A DNA stretch of 64,000 nucleotides from Duganella aceris (GTDB lineage Bacteria > Pseudomonadota > Gammaproteobacteria > Burkholderiales > Burkholderiaceae_D), in NCBI RefSeq assembly GCF_011090165.1, contig NZ_JAADJT010000011.1, forward strand, positions 124,001-188,000. Reading direction: 5' to 3'. Under the pieces are notes generated by a model. That model ran no database searches. It saw only the letters and a program-made list of their open reading frames with translations, and was not told where the DNA came from. The position numbers and the translations under genes are program-made. Below are positions 1-8,784 of the stretch, one piece after another (within the stretch, counting starts at the first letter, position 1; every line of letters starts with the position of its first letter).

Positions 1-567
1 CAGTTGAAAGTGGCGCAGACCGAGGCCGACGCCCGCGTTGCGTCGATCACCGCGCGGGTGCAGGAATACACGATACGCCACCAGCGCCTGCTGGCGCAGG
101 CCAACGCGGTGCCGGAGGTGGAGTCGGCGCTGGCTCAGCTCAACCGCGACTACATGATCAACAAGGACAACTACGAAAAGCTGATCGGTCGGCGCGAGGC
201 CGCCAAGCTATCCGGCGACCTGAGTTCAACCACCGACATGATGACCTTCAAGATCATCGACCCGCCGATGGTGCCGGTCAGCCCGACCGGCCCCAATCGC
301 GTGCTGCTGTATTCGCTGGTGATGGGCGGCGCGCTGCTGTGCGGCGTGGCGGCAGCGCTGCTGGTCAGCCAGGTCCGCCCGACCTTCCTCAGTCCCGCCG
401 AATTGCGCGAGCGGACCGGCCTGGTGGTGCTGGGCACGGTGTCCATGAACTGGACCGACGCGCAAAAGATCCGTCGCCGGCGCGGGCAGTATGCCTTCGG
501 CGCCGCCTTGGGCTGTCTGTTCACGGCCTACGGCGCCGTGCTGGCCTTGAACCTGTTGCGCTACTAG
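1..567 (+). CDS. XrtA-system polysaccharide chain length determinant (C-terminal part)
   Basis: The reading frame is open at the left window edge, so only the last 189 codons are seen. The product resembles the Wzz/GNVR chain-length regulators of PEP-CTERM loci (TIGR03007 type), inner-membrane proteins that set polysaccharide length with a partner tyrosine kinase. Visible parts are a coiled-coil stretch, the conserved block NRDYMINKDNYEKLIGRRE, a Pro-rich segment before the membrane (DPPMVPVSPTGP), a transmembrane helix, a short cytoplasmic loop with GTVSMNW and a final transmembrane helix. It sits 9 nt before the kinase gene. Family assignment is from recognition of these blocks; the N-terminal half is outside the window. 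Confidence 0.85.
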   Translation, partial: QLKVAQTEADARVASITARVQEYTIRHQRLLAQANAVPEVESALAQLNRDYMINKDNYEKLIGRREAAKLSGDLSSTTDMMTFKIIDPPMVPVSPTGPNRVLLYSLVMGGALLCGVAAALLVSQVRPTFLSPAELRERTGLVVLGTVSMNWTDAQKIRRRRGQYAFGAALGCLFTAYGAVLALNLLRY

Positions 568-576
568 GGGCGTTTG

Positions 577-1335
577 ATGGAAAAGACCGAACCGCTGGCC
601 GTCGCGGCAACGCCGCGCCATGTTGAAATCAACCTGCCGCGCCTGCATCAGATGGGGATGGTGACGCAGGATGGCGGGCGCACCGCCGTGGCCGAGGATT
701 TCCGCACCATTAAGCGGCCCTTGCTGCGCAGCGCGCGCGGCGAGCATGAGGGGCCGCCCATCCGCCACGGCAACCTGATCGTCGTCACCAGCGCCACCGC
801 CGGCGAAGGCAAAACGTATTGCGCCGTCAACCTGGCCATGAGCATCGCGATGGAAATGGACATCACCGTGCTGCTGGTGGACGCCGACGTGGCGCGCCCG
901 TCGCTGCTCAAGGTGCTGGGTCTGCCGCCCGAGCCGGGGCTGATGGAGGTGCTGCTGGGCGAACGCGCCGAGCTGGCCGACCTGATCCTCAAGACCAACG
1001 TCCGCACCTTGAGCATCCTGCCATCCGGCCGCAGCCACAAGCACGCCACCGAGCTGCTGGCCAGCCGCAACATGAGCCGCCTGCTGACTGAAATCGCCGA
1101 GCGCTATGCCGATCGCATCGTTATCTTCGACTCGCCGCCGCTGCTGTTGACCACCGAGGCCAGCGTGCTGGCGGCGCAAATGGGACAGATCCTGATGGTG
1201 GTCGAGGCCGAGACCACCACGCAGCACGCAGTCAAGGAGGCGCTGCGGCGCATCGAGCATTGCCCGCATGTCAGCCTGATCTACAACAAGAGCAAGGCCT
1301 TCCCCGGCGGCGAATACTATGGTTATTATGATTAG
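577..1335 (+). CDS. XrtA-associated tyrosine autokinase (BY-kinase)
   Basis: A cytoplasmic bacterial tyrosine kinase of the CpsD/Wzc type (TIGR03018-like), which autophosphorylates and controls polymer length with the membrane protein encoded just upstream. Visible are a Walker A motif (SATAGEGKTYCAVN), Walker A' (VLLVDADVARPS) and Walker B (IVIFDSPPLL). The C-terminus ends in GGEYYGYYD, a short tyrosine cluster typical of autophosphorylated tails. The ATG at 577 is chosen over the TTG one codon earlier because AGGGG lies 6 nt before it. At 252 residues it is somewhat short for the family but all kinase motifs are present. Its last 17 nt overlap the next gene. Confidence 0.9.
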   Translation: MEKTEPLAVAATPRHVEINLPRLHQMGMVTQDGGRTAVAEDFRTIKRPLLRSARGEHEGPPIRHGNLIVVTSATAGEGKTYCAVNLAMSIAMEMDITVLLVDADVARPSLLKVLGLPPEPGLMEVLLGERAELADLILKTNVRTLSILPSGRSHKHATELLASRNMSRLLTEIAERYADRIVIFDSPPLLLTTEASVLAAQMGQILMVVEAETTTQHAVKEALRRIEHCPHVSLIYNKSKAFPGGEYYGYYD

Positions 1336-2848
1336 CCTGTCTCCGCATGGCACGCCCTGGCGGCTGACCATGCTGATGCTGCTGACGCTGCCCGGCGCCG
1401 CCGTCCCGGCCGACTGGCAGTTCACGCCGACGCTGCGGCTGCGCGAAAGCTACACCGACAATATGAACCTGGCGCCGCCCGGGCAGGCGCGCGGGGAGTT
1501 CACCACCGAGGTATCGCCGGGCGTCCGGATCACAGGCGACACCCCACGGCTCAGACTGGCGCTGTCGTATTCGCTGCAGAAGCTGGCGTACACGCGTCAG
1601 TCCAGCCGCACCAACCAGCAGCTGGACGCCGACGGCCACGCCGAGGTGGTGCCGGATTGGCTGTTCTTCGACGCGCGTTCCGGCATCAGCCAGCACAACG
1701 TCTCCGCCTTCGGCCCGCAGCAACTCGATCCGGCCCAGGCAACCGGCAATACCGGCACCGTGCACACCACCAGCATCAGCCCCTATCTGCGGCATCAATT
1801 CCAGGGTCTGGCGACGGCGTTGCTGCGCTACAGCTACCAACGGGTCGGCAGCGGCGGCCTGCTCGACGTGCGCAGCAGCGACACCGCGCTGCAACTGATC
1901 GGCGACGACGACGCACGGGGCCTGAACTGGAGCCTGAACCTGGACCGGATGCGAATCGACGATGCCGCGCTGCCGCCGGTCATCAAGAGCGACGCCGCGC
2001 TGACGCTCAGCCACCCGCTCACCGGCGGCATCGCGCTGTTCGGCACCGGCGGCTATGAAAAGCACGATTATCACTCGACCAGCAGCCAGCCGCAGGGCGG
2101 TTACTGGTCGGTCGGCGGCACTTGGACGCCGTCGCCGCGCACCCGGGTTGCGGCCAGCCTGGGCCGCCGCTATTTCGGCAAGACCTACACGCTGGACGCC
2201 GCCTACCGCATGCGCGATATGTTCTGGACCTTGAACTACAACGAAGACATCACCACCATGCACGGCGAATTCCTCAGCATCGCGCCGACCGGGCTGAGCG
2301 ACTTCTTGTACCAGTTGTGGGCTACCCGCATCCCCGACCCGGAAACGCGGCTGCGGACCATCAAGGTATTCATGGCGATCTCGCAGATGCTGGGGCCGGA
2401 CGGCAACGTCAACTTCTTCAGCCACCGCTACTACTTGCAGAAGCAACTGCGGATGGCCACCGTCTACAGCACGCCGCGCTCCACGCTCGGCGTCAACCTG
2501 TCCAGCAATCGCCGCACTGCGCAAACCAGCAGCGCCATCGACAGCGTACTGTTGGGACCAGACCAGCTGTCGCTGACCGACAAGACCAGGCAAAGCGCGC
2601 TGCAGCTGGGTTGGAGCTGGCGGATGTCGGCGCGCGACAACCTGACCGCGAGCGCCAGTCACAACCGGGTGCGATCGCTGACCACCGGTCGCGCCGACAA
2701 CAACAGCGCGCTGGTGCTCGGGATGTCGCGCCAGCTGCAACGCGGCGTCAACGCCGATGTGAATCTGCGCCATGCGCGTCATACCAGCAACGCCGGTGGC
2801 AACTACCGCGAAAACGGCGTCAGTGCCGCCCTGATGGTGGCGTTCTAA
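1319..2848 (+). CDS. XrtA-associated outer membrane beta-barrel protein (TIGR03016 type)
   Basis: A 509-residue exported protein of the PEP-CTERM-system-associated outer membrane family. The N-terminus carries a signal peptide (hydrophobic core LTMLMLLTLPGAAVPA, likely cut before DWQFTP). The mature part alternates short hydrophobic and polar residues with many aromatic and Arg/Ser/Thr positions, as in beta-barrels, and ends in an aromatic residue (LMVAF). It probably forms or supports the export channel for the polysaccharide; that role is inferred from its place in the operon. Two in-frame ATGs (1319 and 1328) both overlap the kinase stop, suggesting translational coupling. In many XrtA loci an ATPase gene (TIGR03015) follows here; none is present. 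Confidence 0.8.
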   Translation: MVIMISLSPHGTPWRLTMLMLLTLPGAAVPADWQFTPTLRLRESYTDNMNLAPPGQARGEFTTEVSPGVRITGDTPRLRLALSYSLQKLAYTRQSSRTNQQLDADGHAEVVPDWLFFDARSGISQHNVSAFGPQQLDPAQATGNTGTVHTTSISPYLRHQFQGLATALLRYSYQRVGSGGLLDVRSSDTALQLIGDDDARGLNWSLNLDRMRIDDAALPPVIKSDAALTLSHPLTGGIALFGTGGYEKHDYHSTSSQPQGGYWSVGGTWTPSPRTRVAASLGRRYFGKTYTLDAAYRMRDMFWTLNYNEDITTMHGEFLSIAPTGLSDFLYQLWATRIPDPETRLRTIKVFMAISQMLGPDGNVNFFSHRYYLQKQLRMATVYSTPRSTLGVNLSSNRRTAQTSSAIDSVLLGPDQLSLTDKTRQSALQLGWSWRMSARDNLTASASHNRVRSLTTGRADNNSALVLGMSRQLQRGVNADVNLRHARHTSNAGGNYRENGVSAALMVAF

Positions 2849-2860
2849 GCGGAGCTTTTC

Positions 2861-4006
2861 ATGTCCCACTTGTATCGTATCGTCTGCGTGGTCGCGGCCC
2901 GCCCCAACTTGATGAAGATGGCGCCGCTGCTGCGTGCCTTCGGAAAGCCGCCGCTTCAGGTCGAGACCATTCTGGTGCATACCGGTCAGCACTACGACGC
3001 CGACATGGACAGTCAATTTTTCAGCGCGCTGGAAATGGGCGCGCCGGATTTCCGTCTCGACGTCGGCTCGGCCAGCCACGCCGTGCAGACCGCCGAGGTG
3101 ATGCGGCGCTTCGAACCTGTGCTCGACCAAACCGCGCCCGCCGCAGTGCTGGTGGTCGGCGACGTCAATTCCACGCTGGCCTGCGCGCTGACGGCGGCCA
3201 AGAAAGACATCCCGGTGCTGCACGTGGAGGCCGGCCTGCGTAGCCACGACCGCACCATGCCGGAGGAGATCAACCGGGTGCTGACCGACCAGCTGTCGGA
3301 CCTGCTGTTCACCAGCGAATCGGGTGCTATGAGCAATCTGCTGCGCGAAGGCGTGCCGGCCAACCGCATCCATTTTGTCGGCAACGTCATGATCGACACC
3401 TTGATGCTGCGGCTGCCGTATGCGCCGCCGGCGCAGACCGTGCTGCTGCGGGCGAATCTGGCCGGTTTCATCGGCCGCGAGCAACCCTATGCGCTGCTGA
3501 CCTTGCACCGGCCGTCCAACGTCGACGATCCGCGCCGCCTGCGCGCGCTGATGGAGACCGTGGCCAAGCTCAGCACCGATGTGCCGGTGCTGTTTCCGCT
3601 GCACCCGCGCACCCGCGCCATGCTGCAAAGCCACGACCTGGCCCGGCTGCTCGACGCGCCAGGCGTGGCCTGCCTGCCGCCGCTGCCCTATCTCGACATG
3701 CTCGGCCTGATGAAAAGCGCCTGCCTGGTGCTGACCGATTCCGGCGGCGTGCAGGAGGAAACCACGGCGCTTGGCGTGCCCTGCCTGACCCTGCGCGAAA
3801 ACACCGAGCGTCCGGTCACCGTCAACGAAGGCAGCAACGCCATCGCCGGACGCGACCCGGCGGTCATTCTGGCGCTGTGCCGCGACATCCTGCGCTACGG
3901 CGGCAAGACCGGTCGCATTCCGAAATATTGGGATGGCCGCGCCGCCGAGCGCGTCGCCGGCGCCACCGTAGCCTGGCTGGCGAACCGGCGCGAGGCCAGA
4001 TCATGA
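2861..4006 (+). CDS. wecB: UDP-N-acetylglucosamine 2-epimerase (non-hydrolysing)
   Basis: Converts UDP-GlcNAc to UDP-ManNAc in the cytoplasm, supplying an activated sugar for the polysaccharide. The 381-residue length is normal for the family. Recognisable motifs are the N-terminal VAARPNLMKMAPL, GQHYD, the HVEAGLRS block near the middle of the N-domain, LTLHRPSNV, and the C-terminal UDP-binding TDSGGVQEETTALGVPCLTLRENTERP. The start lies 12 nt after the previous stop with a GGAG ribosome site. The gene overlaps the deacetylase by 4 nt (ATGA). The epimerase assignment is firm; that ManNAc or ManNAcA ends up in the polymer is inference. Confidence 0.93.
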   Translation: MSHLYRIVCVVAARPNLMKMAPLLRAFGKPPLQVETILVHTGQHYDADMDSQFFSALEMGAPDFRLDVGSASHAVQTAEVMRRFEPVLDQTAPAAVLVVGDVNSTLACALTAAKKDIPVLHVEAGLRSHDRTMPEEINRVLTDQLSDLLFTSESGAMSNLLREGVPANRIHFVGNVMIDTLMLRLPYAPPAQTVLLRANLAGFIGREQPYALLTLHRPSNVDDPRRLRALMETVAKLSTDVPVLFPLHPRTRAMLQSHDLARLLDAPGVACLPPLPYLDMLGLMKSACLVLTDSGGVQEETTALGVPCLTLRENTERPVTVNEGSNAIAGRDPAVILALCRDILRYGGKTGRIPKYWDGRAAERVAGATVAWLANRREARS

Positions 4007-4872
4007 GCGCGACCCGGCGCAACGCGCTGACGGTCGATGTGGAAGACTATTTCCAGGTCTCCGCGTTCGCCGGCCACATCCGGCGCGCCGACTGGGCATC
4101 GCTGCCCTGCCGGGTGGAGCGCAACGTCAACCTGATCCTGGACATGCTGGCGCAGCACGGCGCGCGCGCCACCTTCTTCACGCTGGGCTGGATCGCCGAG
4201 CGTTACCCTGCGCTGGTGCGGCGCATCGTCGCCGACGGTCACGAGCTGGCCAGCCATGGCTACCTCCACCAGCGCGCCAGCGAGCAGACAGCGGTCGAAT
4301 TCCAGCGCGACATCACCCTCAGCAAGCTATTGCTGGAACAATTGAGCGGCCAGCCGGTGCGCGGCTACCGCGCGCCCAGTTTCTCCATCGGCGCCGACAA
4401 CCTGTGGGCGCTGGACTGTCTGCAACAGGCTGGATACCGCTACAGCTCCAGCATCTATCCGATCCGCCACGACCACTACGGCATGCCGGACGCGCCGCGC
4501 TTCGCCTGGCGTCCGACCGGCGAACTCGGTTTGCTGGAGCTGCCGGTCAGCACCGTGCGGCTGTTGGGCCGCAACCTGCCCGCCGGCGGCGGTGGCTATT
4601 TCAGGCTGCTGCCCTACTTCGCCTCGCGCTGGGCTTTGCGGCGTATCAATTCGCGCGACGATCAAGCTGGCATATTCTATTTTCATCCATGGGAGCTGGA
4701 CCCCGGCCAACCCCGGCTGAGCGGTATCGGCATCAAGACGCGGCTGCGACATTACCTCAACCTGCGGCGGATGGAGCCGCGCATCCGGCGGCTGCTGGCG
4801 GATTTCCACTGGGGCCGCATCGACGAAATCTTTCTGGAAGGCGCATCATGCCGCACTACAGCGTCGGACTGA
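4003..4872 (+). CDS. XrtA-system polysaccharide deacetylase (NodB fold, DUF3473)
   Basis: A 289-residue protein of the PEP-CTERM-locus deacetylase subfamily (TIGR03006). It probably removes N-acetyl groups from hexosamines in the polymer or a lipid-linked intermediate. The NodB metal-site motifs are visible: TVDVEDYF near the start, ATFFTLGW, and HELASHGYLH with the two metal-ligand histidines. RAPSFSIG follows, and the C-terminal DUF3473 part includes YFHPWELDPGQPR. The ATG at 4003 overlaps the wecB stop as ATGA; an upstream in-frame start would lie inside wecB and is rejected. There is no signal peptide, as is usual for this subfamily. The last 25 nt overlap the FemAB gene. Confidence 0.9.
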   Translation: MSATRRNALTVDVEDYFQVSAFAGHIRRADWASLPCRVERNVNLILDMLAQHGARATFFTLGWIAERYPALVRRIVADGHELASHGYLHQRASEQTAVEFQRDITLSKLLLEQLSGQPVRGYRAPSFSIGADNLWALDCLQQAGYRYSSSIYPIRHDHYGMPDAPRFAWRPTGELGLLELPVSTVRLLGRNLPAGGGGYFRLLPYFASRWALRRINSRDDQAGIFYFHPWELDPGQPRLSGIGIKTRLRHYLNLRRMEPRIRRLLADFHWGRIDEIFLEGASCRTTASD

Positions 4873-5879
4873 TGGGAACACAAGACCGCCCGCGCTGGGA
4901 CGAATTCGTCCAGCGCTGTCCGGACGCGACGTTCTTTCACCGCGCCGGCTGGCAACAGGTGATCGAAGAAGGCTTCGGCCATCCCACCTGGTTCATGTAC
5001 GCCCAGGCCGATGGCCGTATCGACGCCATCCTGCCGCTGGCCCAAGTCAAGAGCCGCTTGTTCGGCAACAGCTTGTCGTCGCTGCCGTTCTGCGTCTACG
5101 GCGGCATCGCCTCGCTGCACCCCGACGCCGCCGCCGCCGTGGACCTGGCCGCGCAGCAGCTGGCCGCACGCTTGCAGGTCGATCATCTGGAATACCGCCA
5201 CGTACGGCCGACACATGCCGACTGGCTGCACCGCAAGCTATACGCCACCTTCCGCCGGCCGCTGCACGCCGATCCAGAGCGCAATCTGCTGGCGATCCCC
5301 CGCAAACAACGCGCGATGGTGCGCAAGGGCATGGCAGCCGGCCTGATCAGCACGCTGGACGTCGATACCAGCCGCTTCTTCGACTGCTACGCCGACAGCG
5401 TCCATCGGCTCGGCACGCCGGTGTTCAGCCGCCGCTATTTCGCATTGCTGCAGCAAGTGTTCGGCGACGATTGCGAAATATTATGCATACAGCGTGCCGG
5501 CCACCCGGTCTGCGCCGTGTTGAGTTTCTGTTTCCGCGACGAGATCCTGCCTTACTACGGCGGCGGTGGCCAGCTGGCGCGCAAGCTGGCCGGCAACGAC
5601 TTCATGTACTGGGAGGTGATGCGGCGCGCCTGCACGCGCAATTGCCGGCTGTTCGACTTCGGCCGCAGCAAATACGACACCGGCGCCTTCGCCTTCAAGA
5701 AGAACTGGGGCTTCGAGCCGCAGCCGCTGCACTACGATTACCAGCTACATCGAGGCAAAGCGCTGCGCGACGTCCAGCCGCTCAATCCACGCTACCAGGC
5801 GTTCATCAAGGCCTGGCGCATGCTGCCGCTGCCGCTGGCCAATGTGCTCGGCCCGCATATCGTGCGGCAACTGGGATAG
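4848..5879 (+). CDS. FemAB-like protein, XrtA system associated
   Basis: A 343-residue GNAT-fold protein of the FemAB-related PEP-CTERM-associated family (TIGR03019). Relatives transfer aminoacyl groups from tRNA, and a role in aminoacylating the polysaccharide or a lipid carrier is inferred. Features seen are WDEFVQRCPDATFFHRAGW at the N-terminus, a central LLAIPRKQRAMVRKG block, and the C-terminal acyltransferase segment DFMYWEVMRRAC...LFDFGRSKYDTGAFAFKKNWGF typical of the family. The start at 4848 lies inside the end of the deacetylase gene (25-nt overlap). No signal peptide or membrane helix is evident. Confidence 0.87.
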   Translation: MPHYSVGLMGTQDRPRWDEFVQRCPDATFFHRAGWQQVIEEGFGHPTWFMYAQADGRIDAILPLAQVKSRLFGNSLSSLPFCVYGGIASLHPDAAAAVDLAAQQLAARLQVDHLEYRHVRPTHADWLHRKLYATFRRPLHADPERNLLAIPRKQRAMVRKGMAAGLISTLDVDTSRFFDCYADSVHRLGTPVFSRRYFALLQQVFGDDCEILCIQRAGHPVCAVLSFCFRDEILPYYGGGGQLARKLAGNDFMYWEVMRRACTRNCRLFDFGRSKYDTGAFAFKKNWGFEPQPLHYDYQLHRGKALRDVQPLNPRYQAFIKAWRMLPLPLANVLGPHIVRQLG

Positions 5880-5884
5880 CGGCC

Positions 5885-7135
5885 ATGCGCGATCTGCTGT
5901 TCCTCACCCATCGTTTGCCGTATCCACCCAACAAGGGCGAGCGGATCCGCGCCTATCACGCGCTGCAATATCTGGTGCGGCATTTCCGGGTTCACCTCGG
6001 CAGCTTCATCGACCACGACGACGAACTGCCGTTCGCCGAGCGCCTTGCCGCCGATTGCGCTGACAGCTGTATCGTCCGCTTGCCGGCGAATCGGGCGCGG
6101 TTGGCCGGCGTAATCGCGTTGATGCGGGGCGAGGCGCTTAGCTTGCCGTATTTCCGCCACGCCGCGTTGCGGTGCTGGGTGGACCGGACACTGGAGCAAT
6201 ACCCCGCCATGCCGTGCCTGGCGTTCTCCGGTCCGATGGCGCAGTATCTGACACGGCCGCAGTCGTTGCGGGTGATGGATCTGGTGGATGTCGATTCCGA
6301 AAAATGGCACGACTATGCCGATCGCAACCGCTGGCCGATGTCCTGGCTGTATCGTCGCGAAGGCCGCTTGCTGCTGGAGCATGAGCGTCGTGTGGCGGCC
6401 GATTTCAAGCAGGTGTTGCTGGTATCGCCGGCCGAAGCGGCGCTGTTCAAACAGCGTGCGCCGGAATCGAGCCACAAGATCGACTACTACAACAACGGCG
6501 TCGACAGCGAGTACTTCTCCCCGCTGGGGCATCATCCCAATCCCTACGGTGAAGCGCCGGTGCTGGTCTTCACCGGCACCATGGACTACAGGCCCAACAT
6601 CGACGCCGTGACGTGGTTCGCTGAGCGTGTGATGCCGCCGCTGCGACAACGTTTCGCCGATCTGCAGTTTCACATCGTCGGCTCGCGTCCGACCGGGGCC
6701 GTGTTGGGCTTGCGGCGCGTGCCGGGCGTCCATGTCAGCGGCGCGGTGCCGGACATACGTCCCTACCTCCGGCATGCGACCTTGGTGGTGGCGCCGCTGC
6801 AAGTGGCGCGCGGCGTGCAGAACAAGGTGCTGGAGGCGATGGCGATGCAAAAGACGATCATCGCGACACCGCAAGCGCTGGAAGGCATCTCCGCTGTCCC
6901 CGGGGTGGAGGTGATCGGCGCAGACGGCGCGGATGAATTCATCCGCCACATCAGCCATCAACTGACGTCGTTCGACGATTTCGGACTGGCGGCGCGGCGC
7001 CGGATTTTGTTGGACTACAATTGGGAGCGGAACTTGCAGCGCCTGGGGCGGGTGTTGGGCATACCCGGCACCTCGGTCGCGTCCGCCGACGCCGAGCAGC
7101 GCGCCTCCACAATCAGCGCGGAGCCCGGGTCATGA
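5885..7135 (+). CDS. Glycosyltransferase, XrtA/EpsH1 associated (TIGR03087 type)
   Basis: A 416-residue GT-B glycosyltransferase (GT4-like) of the first sugar transferase family linked to exosortase A. It begins MRDLLFLTHRLPYPPNKGERIRAY, the family hallmark. The C-terminal nucleotide-sugar domain shows VFTGTMDYRPNIDAV, a LQFHIVGSRP strand, and GVQNKVLEAMAMQKTIIATPQALEG with the donor-binding Glu. It acts at the cytoplasmic face on lipid-linked intermediates; acceptor and donor are unknown. It starts 5 nt after the FemAB stop and overlaps xrtA by 4 nt, so it is part of the same transcript. Confidence 0.9.
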   Translation: MRDLLFLTHRLPYPPNKGERIRAYHALQYLVRHFRVHLGSFIDHDDELPFAERLAADCADSCIVRLPANRARLAGVIALMRGEALSLPYFRHAALRCWVDRTLEQYPAMPCLAFSGPMAQYLTRPQSLRVMDLVDVDSEKWHDYADRNRWPMSWLYRREGRLLLEHERRVAADFKQVLLVSPAEAALFKQRAPESSHKIDYYNNGVDSEYFSPLGHHPNPYGEAPVLVFTGTMDYRPNIDAVTWFAERVMPPLRQRFADLQFHIVGSRPTGAVLGLRRVPGVHVSGAVPDIRPYLRHATLVVAPLQVARGVQNKVLEAMAMQKTIIATPQALEGISAVPGVEVIGADGADEFIRHISHQLTSFDDFGLAARRRILLDYNWERNLQRLGRVLGIPGTSVASADAEQRASTISAEPGS

Positions 7136-8784
7136 CTGCCACGCCCGCCGCCATGCTGTCGCCGTCGCCGTCGCCGTCAGAGCCGCCGCCGCCCGCGTCT
7201 CCGCGCCCGCCCGCGACGCCGCGCCCGCCCGCATCGCCGCACCCAGCCGCGTCGCCTTGCCCGACGCCGGTGGCGTCTCGCTGGCCGATCGGCTGCATCG
7301 TTGCCGCGCTATGCTTGCTCCTGGCCGCGCACATCGAAACCTTTGCCACGATTGTCGGCCTATGGTGGCGTTCAAGCACCTTCGCGCATGGCTTTATCGT
7401 GCCACCGGTCGCGGCCTGGCTGATATGGCGGCGGCGCGCCTACCTGGCCGCGGTGCCACACCGCCCTTGGCCCGCAGCCTTGCCGGCACTGGCGACGCTT
7501 GGCGCGATCTGGCTGCCGTCCACCGTCGCCAATGTCCCGGTGCTGCAGCAATACTGTGTCGTGCTGATGCTCCCGGTGATCGTGGCCGCCGTGCTGGGCC
7601 GCGCCTACGCCGCCGCCATCGCTTTCCCGCTCGCCTATCTGCTGCTGGCCGTTCCATTCGGCGAGGTCTTCATCCCACCGCTGATCGATTTCACAGCCCG
7701 ATTCACCGTCATGCTGCTGCAAGTGGCGAACATCCCGGTCTTTCGGGAAAACAACTACCTCTCCCTGCCAACCGGAAACTGGTCAGTGGTCGACGCCTGC
7801 AGCGGCCTGCGCTACCTGATCGCCTCGGTGGCGTTGGGCACGCTTTACGCCTACCTGAATTACCGCAGCCTGGCACGGCGCCTGATATTCGTCGCCGCCT
7901 CGGTGGTGGTGCCGGTCGTCGCCAACGGCCTGCGCGCCTGCATGATCGTGCTGATCGGCCACTGGAGCGACAGGACGCTGGCAGTTGGTATCGATCACCT
8001 GATCTACGGCTGGGTGTTCTTCGGCATGGTCACCGCGCTGATGTTCTGGTGCGGCGCGCGCTGGCGCCAGAGTGAATCGCCCGTCGCCTTGGCCGTCGAT
8101 GGCCGGGCGCGACTGCAGCCGGCCGCAACGCCGGCCGGCTTCGTCCGCATCACGGTTGCGGCGGCCACCGCCATCGCCATTTGGCCGCTGTTGGCGATGC
8201 TGGCGCTGCAATCACCGCGCAGCGACGCGTCTCCGGAGCCGCAACTGACGCTGCCGCCGCCGCCGGCGCCATGGCGCGCCAGCCCGCCAAGCGCCGACGA
8301 CTGGAGCGCGCTGCATGCCGGCAAGCCGCAGCGCCTGTCCGCCAACTACAGCGATGGCCGCCGCACGGTCTCTTTGCAACTGATCTGGTATCGGCACCAG
8401 GTCAAAGGCGCGGAGCTATTGACCCCGGAGCATCGCTTGGCGCCCGGCCAGGCGCCGTGGAGCGAAATCAGCGCCACGCGGCGCGAAATTCAGCTAGCCC
8501 GGCGTGTCATCCAGGTGCGCCAGTCGATCGAACAAACGGCCGGCGTCACGCTCCTGGTATGGCGCTGGTATCGGCTCGACGGCCGCGACACCGCCAGCCC
8601 GCAGTTGGTCAAATTATTGCTGGCCAAGGCCAAGCTGTCCGGTGGCGATGATGGCGGCGCCGAAATCGTCCTCGCCTCGGCCTACGAACAACAAACGGCG
8701 CCGGCGGAAGCCGCGATGCGCGACCTGCTCGCCGCCATGCTTCCCTCCATCGACCAAGGGCTGCGCCATGTCGCCATCCACTGA
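7132..8784 (+). CDS. xrtA: Exosortase A fused to an EpsI domain
   Basis: A 550-residue inner-membrane transpeptidase-like protein that recognises PEP-CTERM sorting signals, with an EpsI (DUF3485) domain attached at the C-terminus. Multiple hydrophobic helices span about residues 45-330. The catalytic triad is visible: Cys223 in VVDACSGLRYL, Arg268 in NGLRACM and His289 in GIDHLIYGW. The EpsI part from about residue 345 contains the ANYSDGRRTVSLQLIWYRHQ block. The first 50 residues are an unusual Ser/Pro tail built from hexapeptide repeats. The gene overlaps both neighbours (4 and 17 nt). No PEP-CTERM protein is encoded in this window, so its substrates must lie elsewhere. Confidence 0.93.
   Translation: MTATPAAMLSPSPSPSEPPPPASPRPPATPRPPASPHPAASPCPTPVASRWPIGCIVAALCLLLAAHIETFATIVGLWWRSSTFAHGFIVPPVAAWLIWRRRAYLAAVPHRPWPAALPALATLGAIWLPSTVANVPVLQQYCVVLMLPVIVAAVLGRAYAAAIAFPLAYLLLAVPFGEVFIPPLIDFTARFTVMLLQVANIPVFRENNYLSLPTGNWSVVDACSGLRYLIASVALGTLYAYLNYRSLARRLIFVAASVVVPVVANGLRACMIVLIGHWSDRTLAVGIDHLIYGWVFFGMVTALMFWCGARWRQSESPVALAVDGRARLQPAATPAGFVRITVAAATAIAIWPLLAMLALQSPRSDASPEPQLTLPPPPAPWRASPPSADDWSALHAGKPQRLSANYSDGRRTVSLQLIWYRHQVKGAELLTPEHRLAPGQAPWSEISATRREIQLARRVIQVRQSIEQTAGVTLLVWRWYRLDGRDTASPQLVKLLLAKAKLSGGDDGGAEIVLASAYEQQTAPAEAAMRDLLAAMLPSIDQGLRHVAIH
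7192..7263 (+). repeat. Four 18-bp tandem repeats inside xrtA
   Basis: Four imperfect 18-bp units (7192-7209, 7210-7227, 7228-7245, 7246-7263) encode the hexapeptides PASPRP, PATPRP, PASPHP and AASPCP. Just before them, 7159-7178 is a run of TCGCCG units encoding alternating Ser-Pro. The unit length is a multiple of three, so copy-number change would lengthen or shorten the cytoplasmic N-tail without breaking the frame. Confidence 0.9.

Noticed and set aside
226..3634. Two long minus-strand open frames (399 and 787 codons) opposite the kinase, barrel and wecB genes.
   Set aside because: They are Gln/His/Arg-rich with no recognisable motif and lie opposite well-supported genes; long antisense frames are expected in GC-rich DNA.
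7192..7263. Regular repeats considered as a CRISPR-like array.
   Set aside because: The units are contiguous, without spacers, and encode an in-frame hexapeptide within xrtA.
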